Source: Gari tellinella (taxonomy: Eukaryota > Mollusca > Bivalvia > Cardiida > Psammobiidae). Taken from it: 64,000 bases of DNA. Positions 8,532-20,309 of this stretch are shown here, one piece after another. Below the pieces are notes generated by a model that saw only the letters and a list, made by a program, of their open reading frames with translations, searched no databases and was not told where the DNA came from. Location: contig OV277870.1 in NCBI GenBank assembly GCA_922989275.2, forward strand, positions 39,490,356-39,554,355, given 5' to 3'. The first letter of the stretch is position 1. Each line of letters begins with the position of its first letter. A program made the translations under genes and the position numbers.

Positions 8532-8989
8532 TAGAGCAATCTGCAACCTATTAGCCTTCTTTTAGTGGTTGTAATAGAAAGGTTATACTGTATTTCTGAT
8601 CAAGAAAGTTATCCATTGTTAATGTTTTTTTCTTAACCTGCATTTAAACTTTGACTTATATTTAAAAGACAGTGATATGTTATAAACTAACAGTTATATA
8701 CATGTATTTACAAATGTGCTGGGTTGTTTTAAAGTAACATTGGTGGAATTTTTATAAATGCTACCAATATTACATTCTTTTATCAAAGCTTTAGTTTTAG
8801 GAATTTAAATACTGTTTTTGCTGCAAAGTCTTTGACTACAAGTTTTTAACCATCTTTTCTTTTATCAACACTGTAAAAGTGAAAGATCTTTTTCTATTTT
8901 TTAGCTCAATCTGTTGTAAAGACTTCCCATGGATATTTTGTTTCGATCTTCAAAACATATTTTACTGTAAACTTGTGTGAAATAGCCAC

Positions 8990-9150
8990 TCAAACTGGAA
9001 TTTGTCGAACATATCTGTATTTCCAAGTTCAAACATGGCTAAGCCACGTTTGAACTTTGAAATACAGATATGTTCGATGCCATCAAGTTCAATATAATGA
9101 ATTTGAACGGTAGAGGTACAAATTTGACTTAAGCTAGTTTGAGTGTAGTA
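8990..9150. repeat. Palindrome GTCGAACATATCTGTATTTC
   Basis: GTCGAACATATCTGTATTTC near 9006 is inverted as GAAATACAGATATGTTCGA at 9058-9077 around AAACATGGCTAAGCCACGTTT. Flanks CACTCAAACTGG and CTAGTTTGAGTG are also inverted, making a small TIR element. Confidence 0.65.
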
Positions 9151-9485
9151 AAATGTCTCGAGTGAATACCATATCTCTTTTTTGAGTAGCTATTATACAC
9201 GAGCTTCTCTGTATTTAAAGTGTTCTGCAATACTCCTCTACAATATTGATTTTTTTTTTCAAATTTATATTTTTGTCATAAGATCTCTTACTTGTATGTC
9301 TTGGGTTGTTGGTTGAAAAATTACACCACAACTGTCCAAAATTGATCAAGTTATTTCATAAACTTATATTGGCATATGGCCTGCTTGATAAAATTTTTTA
9401 CTACATGTACGTATAAGTTGTACACTACAGTTTATACCATCTAGTATGGCTACGCAAAAAAAGGCTCATTGATTGCGACAGCTTA

Positions 9486-9706
9486 TCCCTTTCCCCCATA
9501 GAAGCGCCTTTTAGCGCATTCAATTTATTCAACCACTGAAGAAAATAGTTCAAATTTATAGTCATGTACATGTACAGTAAGAAATATTTTCTATGTTCTA
9601 GAAGATGGCAGCTTAAAATAGACTCATTCTGCTTTACTTTCAACCTGCTTCATGTAGTCACCTGTCTTCAAAACTAAAAATAGGTTATGGGGCAAAGGGT
9701 TAAACA
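9486..9706. mobile_element. Family A MITE, damaged
   Basis: CCCTTTCCCCCATAGAAGCG at the left, ATGGGGCAAAGGGTTAA at the right; the alpha hairpin is shortened near 9610-9650. Confidence 0.65.
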
Positions 9707-9809
9707 GCTTAGAGCTTCTGCTTTTCTGCTTCTCTTTAAGTTATTGTAACACTTTCCACATAGATTGTTTTCAGTGTTTCAGACTAGGGATTTCTAAAAG
9801 CGGGCTGAT

Positions 9810-10261
9810 GGTCCGTCTAAAGACACCCCAAACCTCCCCAAACTTATCCAAACCTCCCAAAACCACTTTTAAAAGCAAGTTTTTATAATTCTAGCAGATT
9901 GTAGCTTAAAGCAGGCTGAAAGTAAAGCAGAATGCGCCTTAAGGCGCATTCTGCTTTACTTTCAACCTGCTTTAAGAGAATACTTGTCTTCAAAACCAGG
10001 AACAAGCTATTAGGATAGTGAGTTAATATTTAGAGGTAACTGTAAAGTGATCTTAAGTTTTGTTCGAGTTGTTCCCCTTGAAAAGAAAAACATTGAATAT
10101 TTAATTTTAGATTAACAAATTTTCATTGTTTTAGCTTAAATTTGCCATTTATAAGCTCTTTTTGATTGGATATTAAGGAATTTAAGTGGTTTGGATTGTT
10201 TTCAAGTGCTTTAGGCAGGTTTGGAGTGGTTTGGGGAGGTTTGGGGTCTTTAGACGGACCC
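9810..10261. mobile_element. TIR element with 10-bp duplication (Mutator-like size)
   Basis: GGTCCGTCTAAAGACACCCC at the left and GGGGTCTTTAGACGGACC at the right, continuing as CCAAACCTCC repeats. Flanked by GCGGGCTGAT at 9800-9809 and 10262-10271. A 9-10 bp duplication is typical of MULEs (inference). A family A fragment with alpha hairpin lies inside at about 9880-10026. Confidence 0.85.
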
Positions 10262-10727
10262 GCGGGCTGATGTTAGGGGAAGTTATTGAAGGATAAAGTT
10301 TCAGTTCCACATGACTTTCAAACCTACCATAGTAATTCCATTCATAAATTCTTGTTTGGTTGTCATTCCATTTGTAAATTCTTGTTTGGTTGTTTTTAGT
10401 TTTAGTTGTATTCTTTATACATAAATTGACTGATGATGAATATGTTTATTCAACTACTGACCCAATCTCTGTGTCCATAAAAAAATGAAAGTCTGACAAA
10501 GATATAGCTTTTCAGTGGGCAGAGGCTGCGGTAGTATTAGACTTTTAGATTGAGCTCTAACATTAAGCTTTCTTTTTAAACACGCTTTATCATTGCAAAG
10601 CTTTAGTCTCATATTGGCTTCTTTTACACTATAAGATATAGAATTCCCAGAATTATTGTTATATGTTAGCATGGTAACATTGTGTACAAATGCAGTGGCT
10701 TTCTGTGTGCATATTATATTGATACAT

Positions 10728-11258
10728 TACAGTAAAACCTCTCTGTTATGACCTCTCAAAAGATGGCTAATTGATAGTATACAGTGGAGAATGTGTTATT
10801 CTTTCCCAATAAACAGGTTTACGCTAAAACTATTATTTACAGTGCAAACAGTTTGGAGCCAGATCAGACGCCGGGTAACCCGGCGTCTGATCAGGCTCCA
10901 AACTTTTTGCCACCAAGATAAACATGAAATATCAGAATTGTCCAAAAGTTGTTCTTTTCTACGTTTTAGTGCTTTGCGTTTGTGTACGTTTGCGTTTAAA
11001 CGGGAAAGAATAACAGATTCTCCACTGTAAAAGGCATGTGGGAGCTAAAAGCAAGGTGAATGGGATGACGCACCTGTAAAAGCTTATGCGGAACTATAAA
11101 CCTTAACAGCAACAACAACAACAAGCAAGATGAAAGTATAACAGAAAGCTCCTAAAAGAGCTTTCTGTTTTACTTTGACTTTGCTTTTAGCAGCCCCCTG
11201 CCTGGAACACACACTAATTCGAATGATTTAGTGGTTGTACTAGAAAGGTTTTACTGTA
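10728..11258. mobile_element. Family E MITE split by family D
   Basis: TACAGTAAAACCTCTCTGTT ... AGAAAGGTTTTACTGTA, interrupted at 10780 by a 250-bp D element. A further 60-base foreign piece (ATGGGATGACGCACCTG, 11061-11125) is also present, shared with 22974-23035. Confidence 0.8.
10780..11029. mobile_element. Family D MITE, 250 bp (copy 3, inverted)
   Basis: TACAGTGGAGAATGTG ... GATTCTCCACTGTA, in the opposite orientation to copies 1 and 2; beta hairpin centred on CGGGTAACCCG. Confidence 0.9.
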
Positions 11259-11347
11259 CTTTTAATTGCTTCCATGAGGGTTGTATGTGGTTCCTGTTAT
11301 ACATATGAGATTTTGTCAAAGTCAAACTTGTATTAAGTGGCTATTCT

Positions 11348-11787
11348 TTAACTCATTATCCCCTGATCTTTAAAAGAAACAATTCCAGTTATCAATTAAG
11401 TCTAGTCCCAATTTTGACAATTTAGGGTTGATTTTAACAATATATTGCAGAATGACAAACAGTGTAGACCCTGATCAGAGGGCTCCTGTTTGCATAGGAC
11501 AAGTATACTTGTCACAGGTACACTGTTTGTTAATGATGCATATATGCGTCACTAGGGTTGAATGTGTTAACTCTTTACCCCATAACCTCCATTGAAGAAA
11601 ATTGTTTTACTTTATACAGTCATTAATATGCATAATAAGAATTTCTATATCCTAGCAGATGGTAGCTTAAAGCAGATTGAAAGTAAAGCAGAATGTGCAT
11701 TAAGATATTTCCTGCTTTACTTTCAACCCGCTTTAGGTATTCACCTGTATTTAAAACTTGAAACAGGCTATGGGGTAAAGTGTTGAA
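11348..11787. mobile_element. Family B MITE abutting a family A MITE through a shared TTAA
   Basis: Family B from 11348 (TTAACTCATTATCCCCTGA) to TTAA at 11567-11570, internally deleted after AGAGGGCTCC. Family A starts with the same TTAA and runs to about 11787 with an alpha hairpin at 11667-11736. Confidence 0.7.
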
Positions 11788-11910
11788 TTGCCACATGTCT
11801 TTAAATATATTCATTTTTCTTCAATGAATAGTCACTTAACACAAACTTGACTCTGTTTTGACTTTCTGTAAATGTTTCAATACGCAGTGTTTGTCATGAT
11901 AAGGTGCTGT

Positions 11911-12160
11911 TACAGTGGAGAATGTGTTATTCTTTCCCAATAAACGCGTTTACGCTAAAACTATTATTTACAGTGCAAACAGTTTGGAGCCAGATCAGAC
12001 GCCGGGTAACCCGGCGTCTGATCAGGCTCCAAACTGTTTGCCACCAAGATAAACATGAATTATCAGAATTGTCCAAAAAATGTACTTTTCTACGTTTTAG
12101 TGCTTTGCGTTTGCGTACGTTTGCGTTTAAACGGGAAAGAATAACAGATTCTCCACTGTA
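11911..12160. mobile_element. Family D MITE, 250 bp (copy 4)
   Basis: TACAGTGGAGAATGTG to ATTCTCCACTGTA, same orientation as copy 3, very similar sequence. Confidence 0.9.
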
Positions 12161-12220
12161 GATAAGGTTTATTCAGTTTTAGGATAAACAGATATATGTC
12201 CAGAAAAACTTAACCAACCA

Positions 12221-12473
12221 TTAACCTTTTGAATCCTAGTGATGCTTATATTCATCCTTCATCAATATTGCACCTGTGAAGGGAACACTTGTCCTGTGCG
12301 AACAGTGTAGACCCAGATCAAAGAGCTCCTACAGGAGCCCTCTGATTAGGGTCTGTTATGTTTGTCATTTTACCATATTGTTTGTCATATTATTTAACAA
12401 AAACTAGTGTAGATAGACTAGACTTAATTGGAAACTAGAACTGTCCTTTTGAAGTTCATGGTCATTGAGTTAA
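12221..12473. mobile_element. Family B MITE, TTAA-flanked
   Basis: TTAACCTTTTGAATCCTAGT ... GGTCATTGAGTTAA; beta hairpin at 12296-12355. Confidence 0.8.
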
Positions 12474-12907
12474 AAAGACAATGTATGGAAAGTCTTTAAT
12501 CTTTAGCCTGCTAAGCAATTTGTCATAGCAAAATGATGCATAAAATGCAGCAATTCTATGATTTTCATCTGCAATTTCATATACGAAATTTTAGATATGT
12601 AGCAAATTGTTTGGATTCAGATAAGACTCATAGTTATTCAGAATTTAATCTGGATCCACAATGTTTTGCAACTTTTATCATGAATTAGCTCCTGTCATGC
12701 TAAAGGTTAATAGATAACTCAGTAATGCAGATTGGTAGTTATTGAGAGAGTCTTCTCCTGTTTATACAGACATATTGAGTGTTATTAGTGTTTTCTTCTG
12801 ACCTGTCAGAGTTATTTTTAGATTGGAACATTCTAAAACTTTCAAAGGGATGAGTTTTCTCTACATACGGTTAATGATACGGATAGCTGTAATTTTTGTG
12901 CGCCATG

Positions 12908-13130
12908 TACAGTAGAGGATACCTTATTTTTTCCCCTTTAAACGCAAACGCAATGCATTAAACTGTGGAAATTTACTTTAAGAAATTTTAATTATGTTTT
13001 TAATCTGAGTAGCAAACAGGTTGGAGCCTGATTAGACGCCGGGTAACCCGGCGTCTGATCTGGCTCCAACCTGTTTGCAATGGAAATAATAGTTTTAGTA
13101 TATAAATGCGTTTGTTGGGAAAGAATAAAA
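12908..13130. mobile_element. Family D MITE, diverged, right end lost (copy 5)
   Basis: TACAGTAGAGGATACC at the left, hairpin CAAACAGGTTGGAGCC with CCGGGTAACCCGG, ending at GGGAAAGAATAAAATATCAG without CTCCACTGTA. Confidence 0.75.
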
Positions 13131-13443
13131 TATCAGTAAAGTTAGCGCAAGGGTCTCGTGCTGCACGAGGATCATGTTATCTCAAGTTGGAAAGTGTACG
13201 ACTATATAGATCCGATGTTACCCTGTTATCTATTTACCATTATGAACTATTCTGTTCTAAAAAAAAACTCCGGACAGGTCAGAAAAATCGAACAATAGCT
13301 ATCTGTGATATTTATTTGCACATTGATGTACTGTTGTTTCTTGTGATTGCTGCAGGCTTAGCTGTTGACGTTACTGTTTAGGTTGTAAGTAAACAGTATA
13401 GATAGGTCCCCTACTGTGGGAAATACATTATTCTTTCCTGTCT

Positions 13444-14084
13444 AATCCTTTACTCCATAGCCTGTTTCTAGTTTTGAAGACAGGTGACCACTTAAAGCAA
13501 GTTGGAAGTAAAGCAGAATGCACCATAACTTTACCTTCAACCTGCTTTAAGCTACAATCTGCTAGAATATAAAACTATTTCTTATAAAACATATTCATGA
13601 TTGTATAAATTGGAACTATTTTCTCCAGGGTATGAATAAATTAACTGTGTAAATATGTGTATCTATGGAGTAAAGGGTTGATTGAATAGGTAAATAGATG
13701 TGAATAAAGGTATTTGATGTCTACTTCTTGCTAGAGTTGCTTTGGAGGAAAATATCAACAGAAATGTTAAATGGATTTCAGTCCCAATTATCATATAGAT
13801 TGGAAGTCAATCTTGTATTAATCAGCCTCTTATTAACCCTTTACCTGATAGCCTATTTCAGGTATTGAAGATATGTGACCACTTAAAGCAGGTTGAAAGT
13901 AAAGCAGAATGCGCCCTAAGACGCATTCTGCTTTACTTTCAGCCTGCTTTAAGCTACCACCTGCAAGAATAAAGAAAATATTCCTTTTGAAACATATTCA
14001 CGACTGTTTAAATTGGAACTGTTTTCTTCAGCGGAGGAATAAAGTGAATGCGCTTAAAGGTGCTTCTATGGGGTAATGGGTTAA
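13444..14084. mobile_element. Two family A MITEs
   Basis: One at 13444-13679 has a shortened alpha hairpin and mutated ends. The other at 13833-14084 is complete, TTAACCCTTTACCTGATAGC to GGGGTAATGGGTTAA. Confidence 0.8.
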
Positions 14085-14110
14085 TGTAGCATGGAGATAT
14101 GTATAGACTG

Positions 14111-14322
14111 ATTAACCCATATCATGCTGAATTGTTGTTTGCTTCAAATATACATGGTGTAATCTGCAAAAAAGAACAAAATGAGTTTTAATGGTTTTTC
14201 ATCTAATGAAATGTTGAATTTGAGTCACAAACAGTTCAAATCCAGATCAGACGCAGGGTCTGATCTGAATCCAAATTGTTTTTAAATGTTAGCCAAGTCA
14301 CCCTCAGCATGATAAGGTTTAA
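14111..14322. mobile_element. TTAA element with beta hairpin
   Basis: TTAACCCATATCATGCTG at the left and CAGCATGATAAGGTTTAA at the right are inverted; hairpin AACAGTTCAAATCCAGATCA with complement. It resembles family C but has its own termini. Confidence 0.75.
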
Positions 14323-14410
14323 TGCTTAATGTGAAATAAATATAATGCAGAATTCTCCTGCAGAAGCTTTCTGCATTATTTTTATCCCTGCATTAAACAA
14401 CCAACTGTAT

Positions 14411-14663
14411 TTAACCATTGACCCAATAAACATGTTTATAACATTAAAGACAGATGATCACTTAAAGCAGGTTGAAAGTAAAGCAGAATGTGCCTTAAGG
14501 CACATTCTGCTTTACTTTCAGCCTGCTTTAAGTTACTATCTGCTAGGATATAGAAAATATTTCTTGTGGTACATATTCATGACAGTATAAAATGGAACTA
14601 TTTTCTTTGGCGGATGAATAAAATGAATGCGCTAAAAGTCGCTTCTTTAAGGGAAAGGGTTAA
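14411..14663. mobile_element. Family A MITE
   Basis: TTAACCATTGACCCAATAAA ... AAGGGAAAGGGTTAA; alpha hairpin centred on TGTGCCTTAAGGCACA. Confidence 0.85.
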
Positions 14664-14801
14664 GACTATCCATGGATCTTCTGCCATGTGGTTGCTGTAT
14701 ACATGATTGACTGGACATCTCTATAGTATTAGGACATTGCCAATTACTCGTGCTGGTATTACAGAACAGTTGTTTATGAAATTAATGGAGGTATGATCAT
14801 C

Positions 14802-15277
14802 TTAACCCGTAGAGTAGTGACAAATACATGTATACTCATCCTTTTACAAACAGTGTACCTGTGAAGAGTACACTTGTCCTGTAAAAACAGTGTAGACCCT
14901 GATCAGAGGGATCCTAAAGGAGTCATCTGACCAGGGTCTGCACTGTTTGCAATAAATCCCTAAATAGTAAAAAAAATCGACAAGGCTTTATTGGAATTGT
15001 CCATAATTTGAAGTTTCAGTGGTCAATTAGTTAAAGAGCTGTTTTGTTTAACCCTTTCACCGCCAGAATCGCCTAAAGTCGAATTTGCAAACAGTTTTGA
15101 TCCTCGCGGCGTCTGATCAGGATCAAAACTGTTTGACACCCGTTTCGATATTTCTTATGTCATACTCTCTTAATTCTAACTTTGAAATGATATTGCAGAC
15201 TATAATATTGAAGCAGACGACACAATAACGGTGTAGGGGTAAAAAACTCAAAAATAATTTGGGGGTGAAAGGGTTAA
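14802..15277. mobile_element. Family B MITE then family C MITE
   Basis: Family B 14802-15034 (TTAACCCGTAGAG ... AATTAGTTAA), beta hairpin near 14880-14950. Family C 15048-15277 (TTAACCCTTTCACCGCCAG ... GGGGGTGAAAGGGTTAA), with a short GGCGTCTGATC hairpin and the GAAGCAGACGACA motif. Confidence 0.85.
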
Positions 15278-15290
15278 CTCATTAGTGGTG

Positions 15291-15540
15291 TACAGTGGAG
15301 AATCTGTTATTCTTTCCCGTTTAAACGCAAACGTACGCAAACGCAAAGCACTAAAACTTAGAAAAGTACAACTTTTGGACAATTCTGATAATTCATGTTT
15401 ATCTTGGTGGCAAACAGTTTGGAGCCTGATCAGACGCCGGGTTACCCGGCGTCTGATCTGGCTTCAAACTGTTTGCACTGTAAATAATAGTTTTAGCGTA
15501 AACGTGTTTATTGGGAAAGAATAACACATTCTCCACTGTA
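15291..15540. mobile_element. Family D MITE, 250 bp (copy 6)
   Basis: TACAGTGGAGAATCTG ... ATTCTCCACTGTA, same orientation as copies 1 and 2. Confidence 0.9.
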
Positions 15541-15584
15541 TTCTACATTAGCTAGTTTTTCACTTCACAAGTTATAACAGAAAA

Positions 15585-15792
15585 TACAGTAAAACCTCTC
15601 TATTATAACCACTTAAAAGAAGCTAATTGGTTGTATAAAAGACAGGTGACAGCTTAAAGCAAGGTGACAGTAAAACATAAAGCTCCTAAAGGAGCTTTCT
15701 GATTTACTGTCACCTTACTTTAAGCAGTCACATGTCTGATACAACTTATAACTAACACACATTAGTGGTCATAATTGAGAGGTTTTACTGTA
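15585..15792. mobile_element. Family E MITE, 208 bp
   Basis: TACAGTAAAACCTCTCTATT ... TGAGAGGTTTTACTGTA; hairpin AAGCAAGGTGACAGTAAAAC with complement. Confidence 0.9.
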
Positions 15793-15839
15793 TAGCCATT
15801 AAAATGTAACTGTTAAATAGGTTTTTGCAAGAACAAAAA

Positions 15840-16053
15840 TTAACCCTTAGCCTGCCACTCACGACTATAGCTCCATATGCAAACAGCTTGGATCCGGATG
15901 AGACGCCGAGTAACTCAGCGTCTCATCCGGATCCAAGCTGTTTGACACTTGGACAACATTTTCAGCAATTTTGAGCAACTTTGAAGCATTTTGAAACTTG
16001 AAGCAGACGAGAAATATAGCAGACGACAATTTATTTGGCGGGCTGAGGGTTAA
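15840..16053. mobile_element. Family C MITE, 214 bp
   Basis: TTAACCCTTAGCCTGCC ... GGCGGGCTGAGGGTTAA; beta hairpin AACAGCTTGGATCCGGATGA with GACGCCGAGTAACTCAGCGT. The GAAGCAGACGA motif follows the hairpin. Confidence 0.88.
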
Positions 16054-16711
16054 GTTTTAGGGTGATTGTTTTATTACAATTAGCGAGAACAAAGAATTTT
16101 GCAATTCAACATTTTCAAGTTGTTAAAGCTTCATACTTGCCAATGTATATCGATCTAATTTAGTTAGCTACAGTTGTATTTTTCAAAAGAATTATTAGCT
16201 TTTCCATAACAATAGTGAAATTGCTTAAATTATTGAGCCCTAGTGACGCATACATGCTTCCTTTACCAAATTTGTACCTGTGAAGAATGCAAACAAATTT
16301 CATTGCCTCATGTTTAGTGTTCAGATGAATATTACACCTGATAAATTTGCATTCATATAGAACCATTCTATCTATGGTATTTTTTGTGTGACAGATTGGA
16401 AGGTTTGTAGGTGAAAGGTTTGTAGATGTGTGCATATAGCTCACCTATTCAAAGAATAGTACATTCAGTAGTAAGTCCCAGTGTTTGCCTTGACGTCAGT
16501 ATTGGCATAGTTGCCAATATTGAGAAGTGTGTTATAGGCAAACTGTGCTGTTCTCTTTGAGCTCTTGTTATATCCGCTTGTAATAAGGCTTTTGCTTTTC
16601 CCTATTGATTGCCTAGATATAATGAAAATAAGTGTAAAATAATTACAATTACACTAAAACCTGTGTACATCAGCCAATTAATAGAGGACACAGGACTGGT
16701 GATCTTTAAAG

Positions 16712-16960
16712 TAACTCATTATCCCCTGAGACTTCCAATGTACAATTCCAGTTTACAATAAAGGCTGGTCCATTGTAGACTATTTCGGGTTGTTTTTATA
16801 GTATATTACAAAATGACAAAGAGTGAAGTCCCTAATTAGAGGGCTCCTGCAGGAGCCCTCTAATCAGGAACTTCACTCTTTGCATTAGACAAGTGTACTC
16901 TTTACAGGTATACTTTTGGTAGAGGACGCATATATGCGTCACTAGGGCTCAATGAGTTAA
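16712..16960. mobile_element. Family B MITE
   Basis: AACTCATTATCCCCTGAG ... CACTAGGGCTCAATGAGTTAA; hairpin AGAGTGAAGTCCCTAATTAG with complement. Confidence 0.8.
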
Positions 16961-17169
16961 TTCAGAACGTAAGTAATCTTTGGTGTTTCTGCTTGTATGC
17001 AGGTTTTACTGTATATGTGTTATAAAGATGCTTTAAGTGTATTGTCAATCATGTTCATCGTGTTTTCTGTACTCTAACCTGTTTGAATTTTAGCTGTGAT
17101 ACTGAAAGTTGAGATCTTGAGTCACACTGCCTGTTGCTTAGATCAAAGTTTCTTTATGAACCCATTTAG

Positions 17170-17720
17170 TTAAGATAGTTTTACCCTTTCTTCCATAGCC
17201 AAAAGTTAAAATCAACTATATCCAACATTTTTAAATCGCAGGTGACTGGTTAAAGCAAGATGAAAGTAAAACAGAAAACTACTTTTGGAGCTTTCTGTTT
17301 CACTTTTACTTTGCTTTAAGCTGTCATCTGTCTTCAAAACTGTCCCTGAATACTCAGTTATGGTGTTTCTATTGAGATGTAGGTAGAGGAGCTCAAGGAA
17401 GCTTCTATGGAGAAAAGGGAAAACATTACCACTGGTGCAGTTTTATGGTGTAGCAATATTGTATGCATGTACTAATGAAGATAGTTTTATGGTGCTGGTT
17501 TAGATGCTGTGTTGAGAAATGCTGGTATTTGAAATAGGCAAGATGTGCTGTTTTCAATTAACTCTTGTTCTGGCTGTAAAAAAATGAGAAAGAAAACGCA
17601 GCTCAATAAACTGATACCTGCTGCAAAATTTTTATTTGGGTAAATATTTGATTTCACACTAACATATTTTAAATTATAATTATTAAATGATGTAATTGAT
17701 AGTATGCATTGTTACACACA
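17170..17720. other. Mostly unassigned sequence with one E/A-like hairpin
   Basis: An old hairpin at 17250-17330 (AAGCAAGATGAAAGTAAAAC) between CTTTCTTCCATAGCC and GGAGAAAAGGG ends. From 17440 to 17720 I see nothing recognisable. Confidence 0.5.
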
Positions 17721-18188
17721 ACAGTTTGAATCCTGGGTTCAAGGTCATTTATAAAGAGTTTTGAGTTGAGTCTGAGATCATTCTCAAGCAAGTACTTAAG
17801 TATGATCTAGGCTCAACTCCAACACTTTATAACCTTGGGGCCTGATCATATGCTGTCTGAGCTACTAACTGTTTGACTTAGCTTTAAAGTGTTTTGAAGT
17901 GCTCTATTGACCTAAATCTGAATTGTTTTTAAGTACCAGATGTTGTTAATCCCTTTCATTAGGGATACTTGTTCTAAAATCATTTTTCAAACAGTCAGGA
18001 TCCAGATAAGGCTCTACGTTATGTGGGACCTGATATTGACTCAGTCTGTTTCATATTTGGATATTCTGAGTCTGTAAAGTAAATTTGAAATCAATTTCGG
18101 AATTTCCAAATCATTGCAGTAGCTATTTGTATAGTTGACAAGTTTCTAGATTTGTCAGGGTTAATCCTTGCTGTGCGGGAAACCAGTA

Positions 18189-18535
18189 TACAATAAAACC
18201 TCTCCATTACAACCACTGAATTGTGTTAATTATTAGGTGTTTATGACAGGTGACTGCTTAAAGCAAGGTGACAGTAAAACAGAAAACTCTTTAAGAAGCT
18301 TTCTGTTTTACTGACACCTTGCTTTAAGCTGGAAAACCTCTCTATTTTGACCACTGAATTGCGTTAATTATAAGGTGTTTACAACATGTGACTGCTTAAA
18401 GCAAGGTGACAGTAAAACAGAAGGCTCCTTAAGGAGCTTTCTGTTTTACTGTCGCCTTGCTTTAAGCTGTCATCTTTCTTTTATACAATCAATCATCCTC
18501 CGTTTTAGTGGTCGTAATTGAGAAGTTTTACTGTA
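18189..18535. mobile_element. Tandem family E MITE with two hairpins
   Basis: TACAATAAAACCTCTCC at the left; a second internal AAAACCTCTCTATTTTGACC at 18340; right end AGAAGTTTTACTGTA. Two hairpins, at 18257-18330 and 18395-18470, suggest unequal recombination between E copies. Confidence 0.8.
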
Positions 18536-18785
18536 TTCATTACTTTGCAAACAGTGTAAACCAAGATCAGAGGGCTCCTTAAGAAAATCTCTAATCAGGG
18601 TCTTCACTGTTTGCTATAAAGATGGATGATTGTGGAACAAACCCCTGGAAAGTCAAAGTGAAGTGGTATTTGTTTAGGAAATGGATGTTTCTATTTGGAA
18701 AGTCAAAACTGGTTTGGTTAAGGATACTAGGACAACAGTGGGACAGGCTGTGGATGACTCACAAACATGTTAGCATTGTTATTGT

Positions 18786-19023
18786 TTAACCATTACCCCA
18801 TAGCCTGTATCTAGTTTTGAAGATAGATGACTACTTAAAGCAGGTTGAAAGTAAAGCACATTCTGCTTTACTTTCAGCCTGCTTTAAGCTACAGTCTGAT
18901 AGGATGCGGAAAATATTTCTTAGGTTGCATATTCATGACTATAAATTGTAGCCATTTTCTTCAGTAGAGGAATAAATTAAGAGGCGTAAATAGGTGTACA
19001 TTATTTATGGCGTAATAGGTTAA
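18786..19023. mobile_element. Family A MITE with shortened hairpin
   Basis: TTAACCATTACCCCATAGCC ... GGCGTAATAGGTTAA; the alpha hairpin loses its centre (AAAGCACATTCTGCTTT). Confidence 0.8.
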
Positions 19024-19929
19024 ACCTATGCTGAGCAACCATTTAGAGAATATGATTGAAGCTTAATGCAAAGGGATGGCAATGCAGAAAGCTCTTAACA
19101 AAGCTTTCTGCATTGCATTTTATCTTGCATTAAGCAGCCACTCAAAATGAGATTGTCTTGCTATGGCTGCTGAAAATGGTTGATTTTCTCTTAACATTCT
19201 GTTTAAAATGCCCCACTGTGTACACAAGTGACACTAACTATTTCAGTAGCTGCTGTTTGCAAAGTATGCTGTATTAGATGGTATATTTATAGCTGTGTCA
19301 AGGCCAATTAATTGATGACTACAGCTTTGGACATCCACTTGTATCAAGAATGAATCTAATTACTATTGTTATTGTCTCATGAAAGTGGGTTTTAATGCTG
19401 TTTTAATGACATCTTCATAAAAGATGCCAGCTTACCATATTTTCCCCAAATGATTTCTTCCTGTTTAACTTTTTGCTCTGTGTTTAAGATAGGTGGTTAC
19501 TTTAAGCTGGGTTGAATAAAACAGAAAGCTCCTTCAGGAGCTTTCTGCTTTATTTCAGCCTGCGTTTAGCACCCATCTGTTAGTATAATGGAAAAATATC
19601 TTTGCCTCATGATCATGACATGATAGACACGTGAAAAGCGAAAAGTAAAATTGTTGAAAGATTGGATAAAGAATGAATGTATTACTTCAGTCCTTTAGAA
19701 TTATGTTCTACGTCAGTTCGAGCCGCTGTTCATGTTCAGCTTTGTGGGCCTGAGTTAGACCAAAAGGTCCGAAATTCTAAATTAATGTCCAGCTTTCTAA
19801 AAATCAAGCAACTTCCTGTTGATTTACACTATTTTAATTCAGTATAATTTATTAATACCTCTACCTGAAAGGTGAAAATCTATGCCAGATGTTTTAATAC
19901 AGTATGCTGAACATAGACTGTACAATTTT

Positions 19930-20168
19930 TCATTTGAACTTTACTCCATAGATATCCATTTTTACGCCTTTAATTTATTTCTGCACTGAAGAAAATAGTT
20001 CCAATTCATACAGTCAAGAGCATGTATGATAAGAAATACTTTATATATTCAAGCAGATGGTGGCTTAAAGCAGGCTGAAAGTAAAGCAGAATGTGCCTTA
20101 AGGCACATTCTGCTTTACTTTCAACCTGCTTTGAGTGGTCACCTGTCTGGCAATGGGGTAAAGGGCTA
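19930..20168. mobile_element. Family A MITE, ends eroded
   Basis: TTTACTCCATAGATATCC ... CAATGGGGTAAAGGG; alpha hairpin centred on TGTGCCTTAAGGCACA at about 20090-20108. Confidence 0.75.
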
Positions 20169-20309
20169 TAGTAAGGACATTTTGGTCTAAAACTTTGCTA
20201 TCTAAAACAAGGTATTCTGAGATTAATTGATCTGGGATGTTATTAGACTGTCAAACAGTATGGGTCCAGATTTATGCTGAGTAACTCCTGTCTCATCTAG
20301 CCACAAACT

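Larger units (their letters stand above)
7964..8592. mobile_element. Family E MITE hosting two nested family A MITEs
   Basis: Left end TACAGTAAACCTCTCTCTTA, right end AGAAAGGTTATACTGTA. The E sequence breaks at GTGACTGCTTAA (8032-8035) and resumes after TTAA at 8528-8531. Confidence 0.8.
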
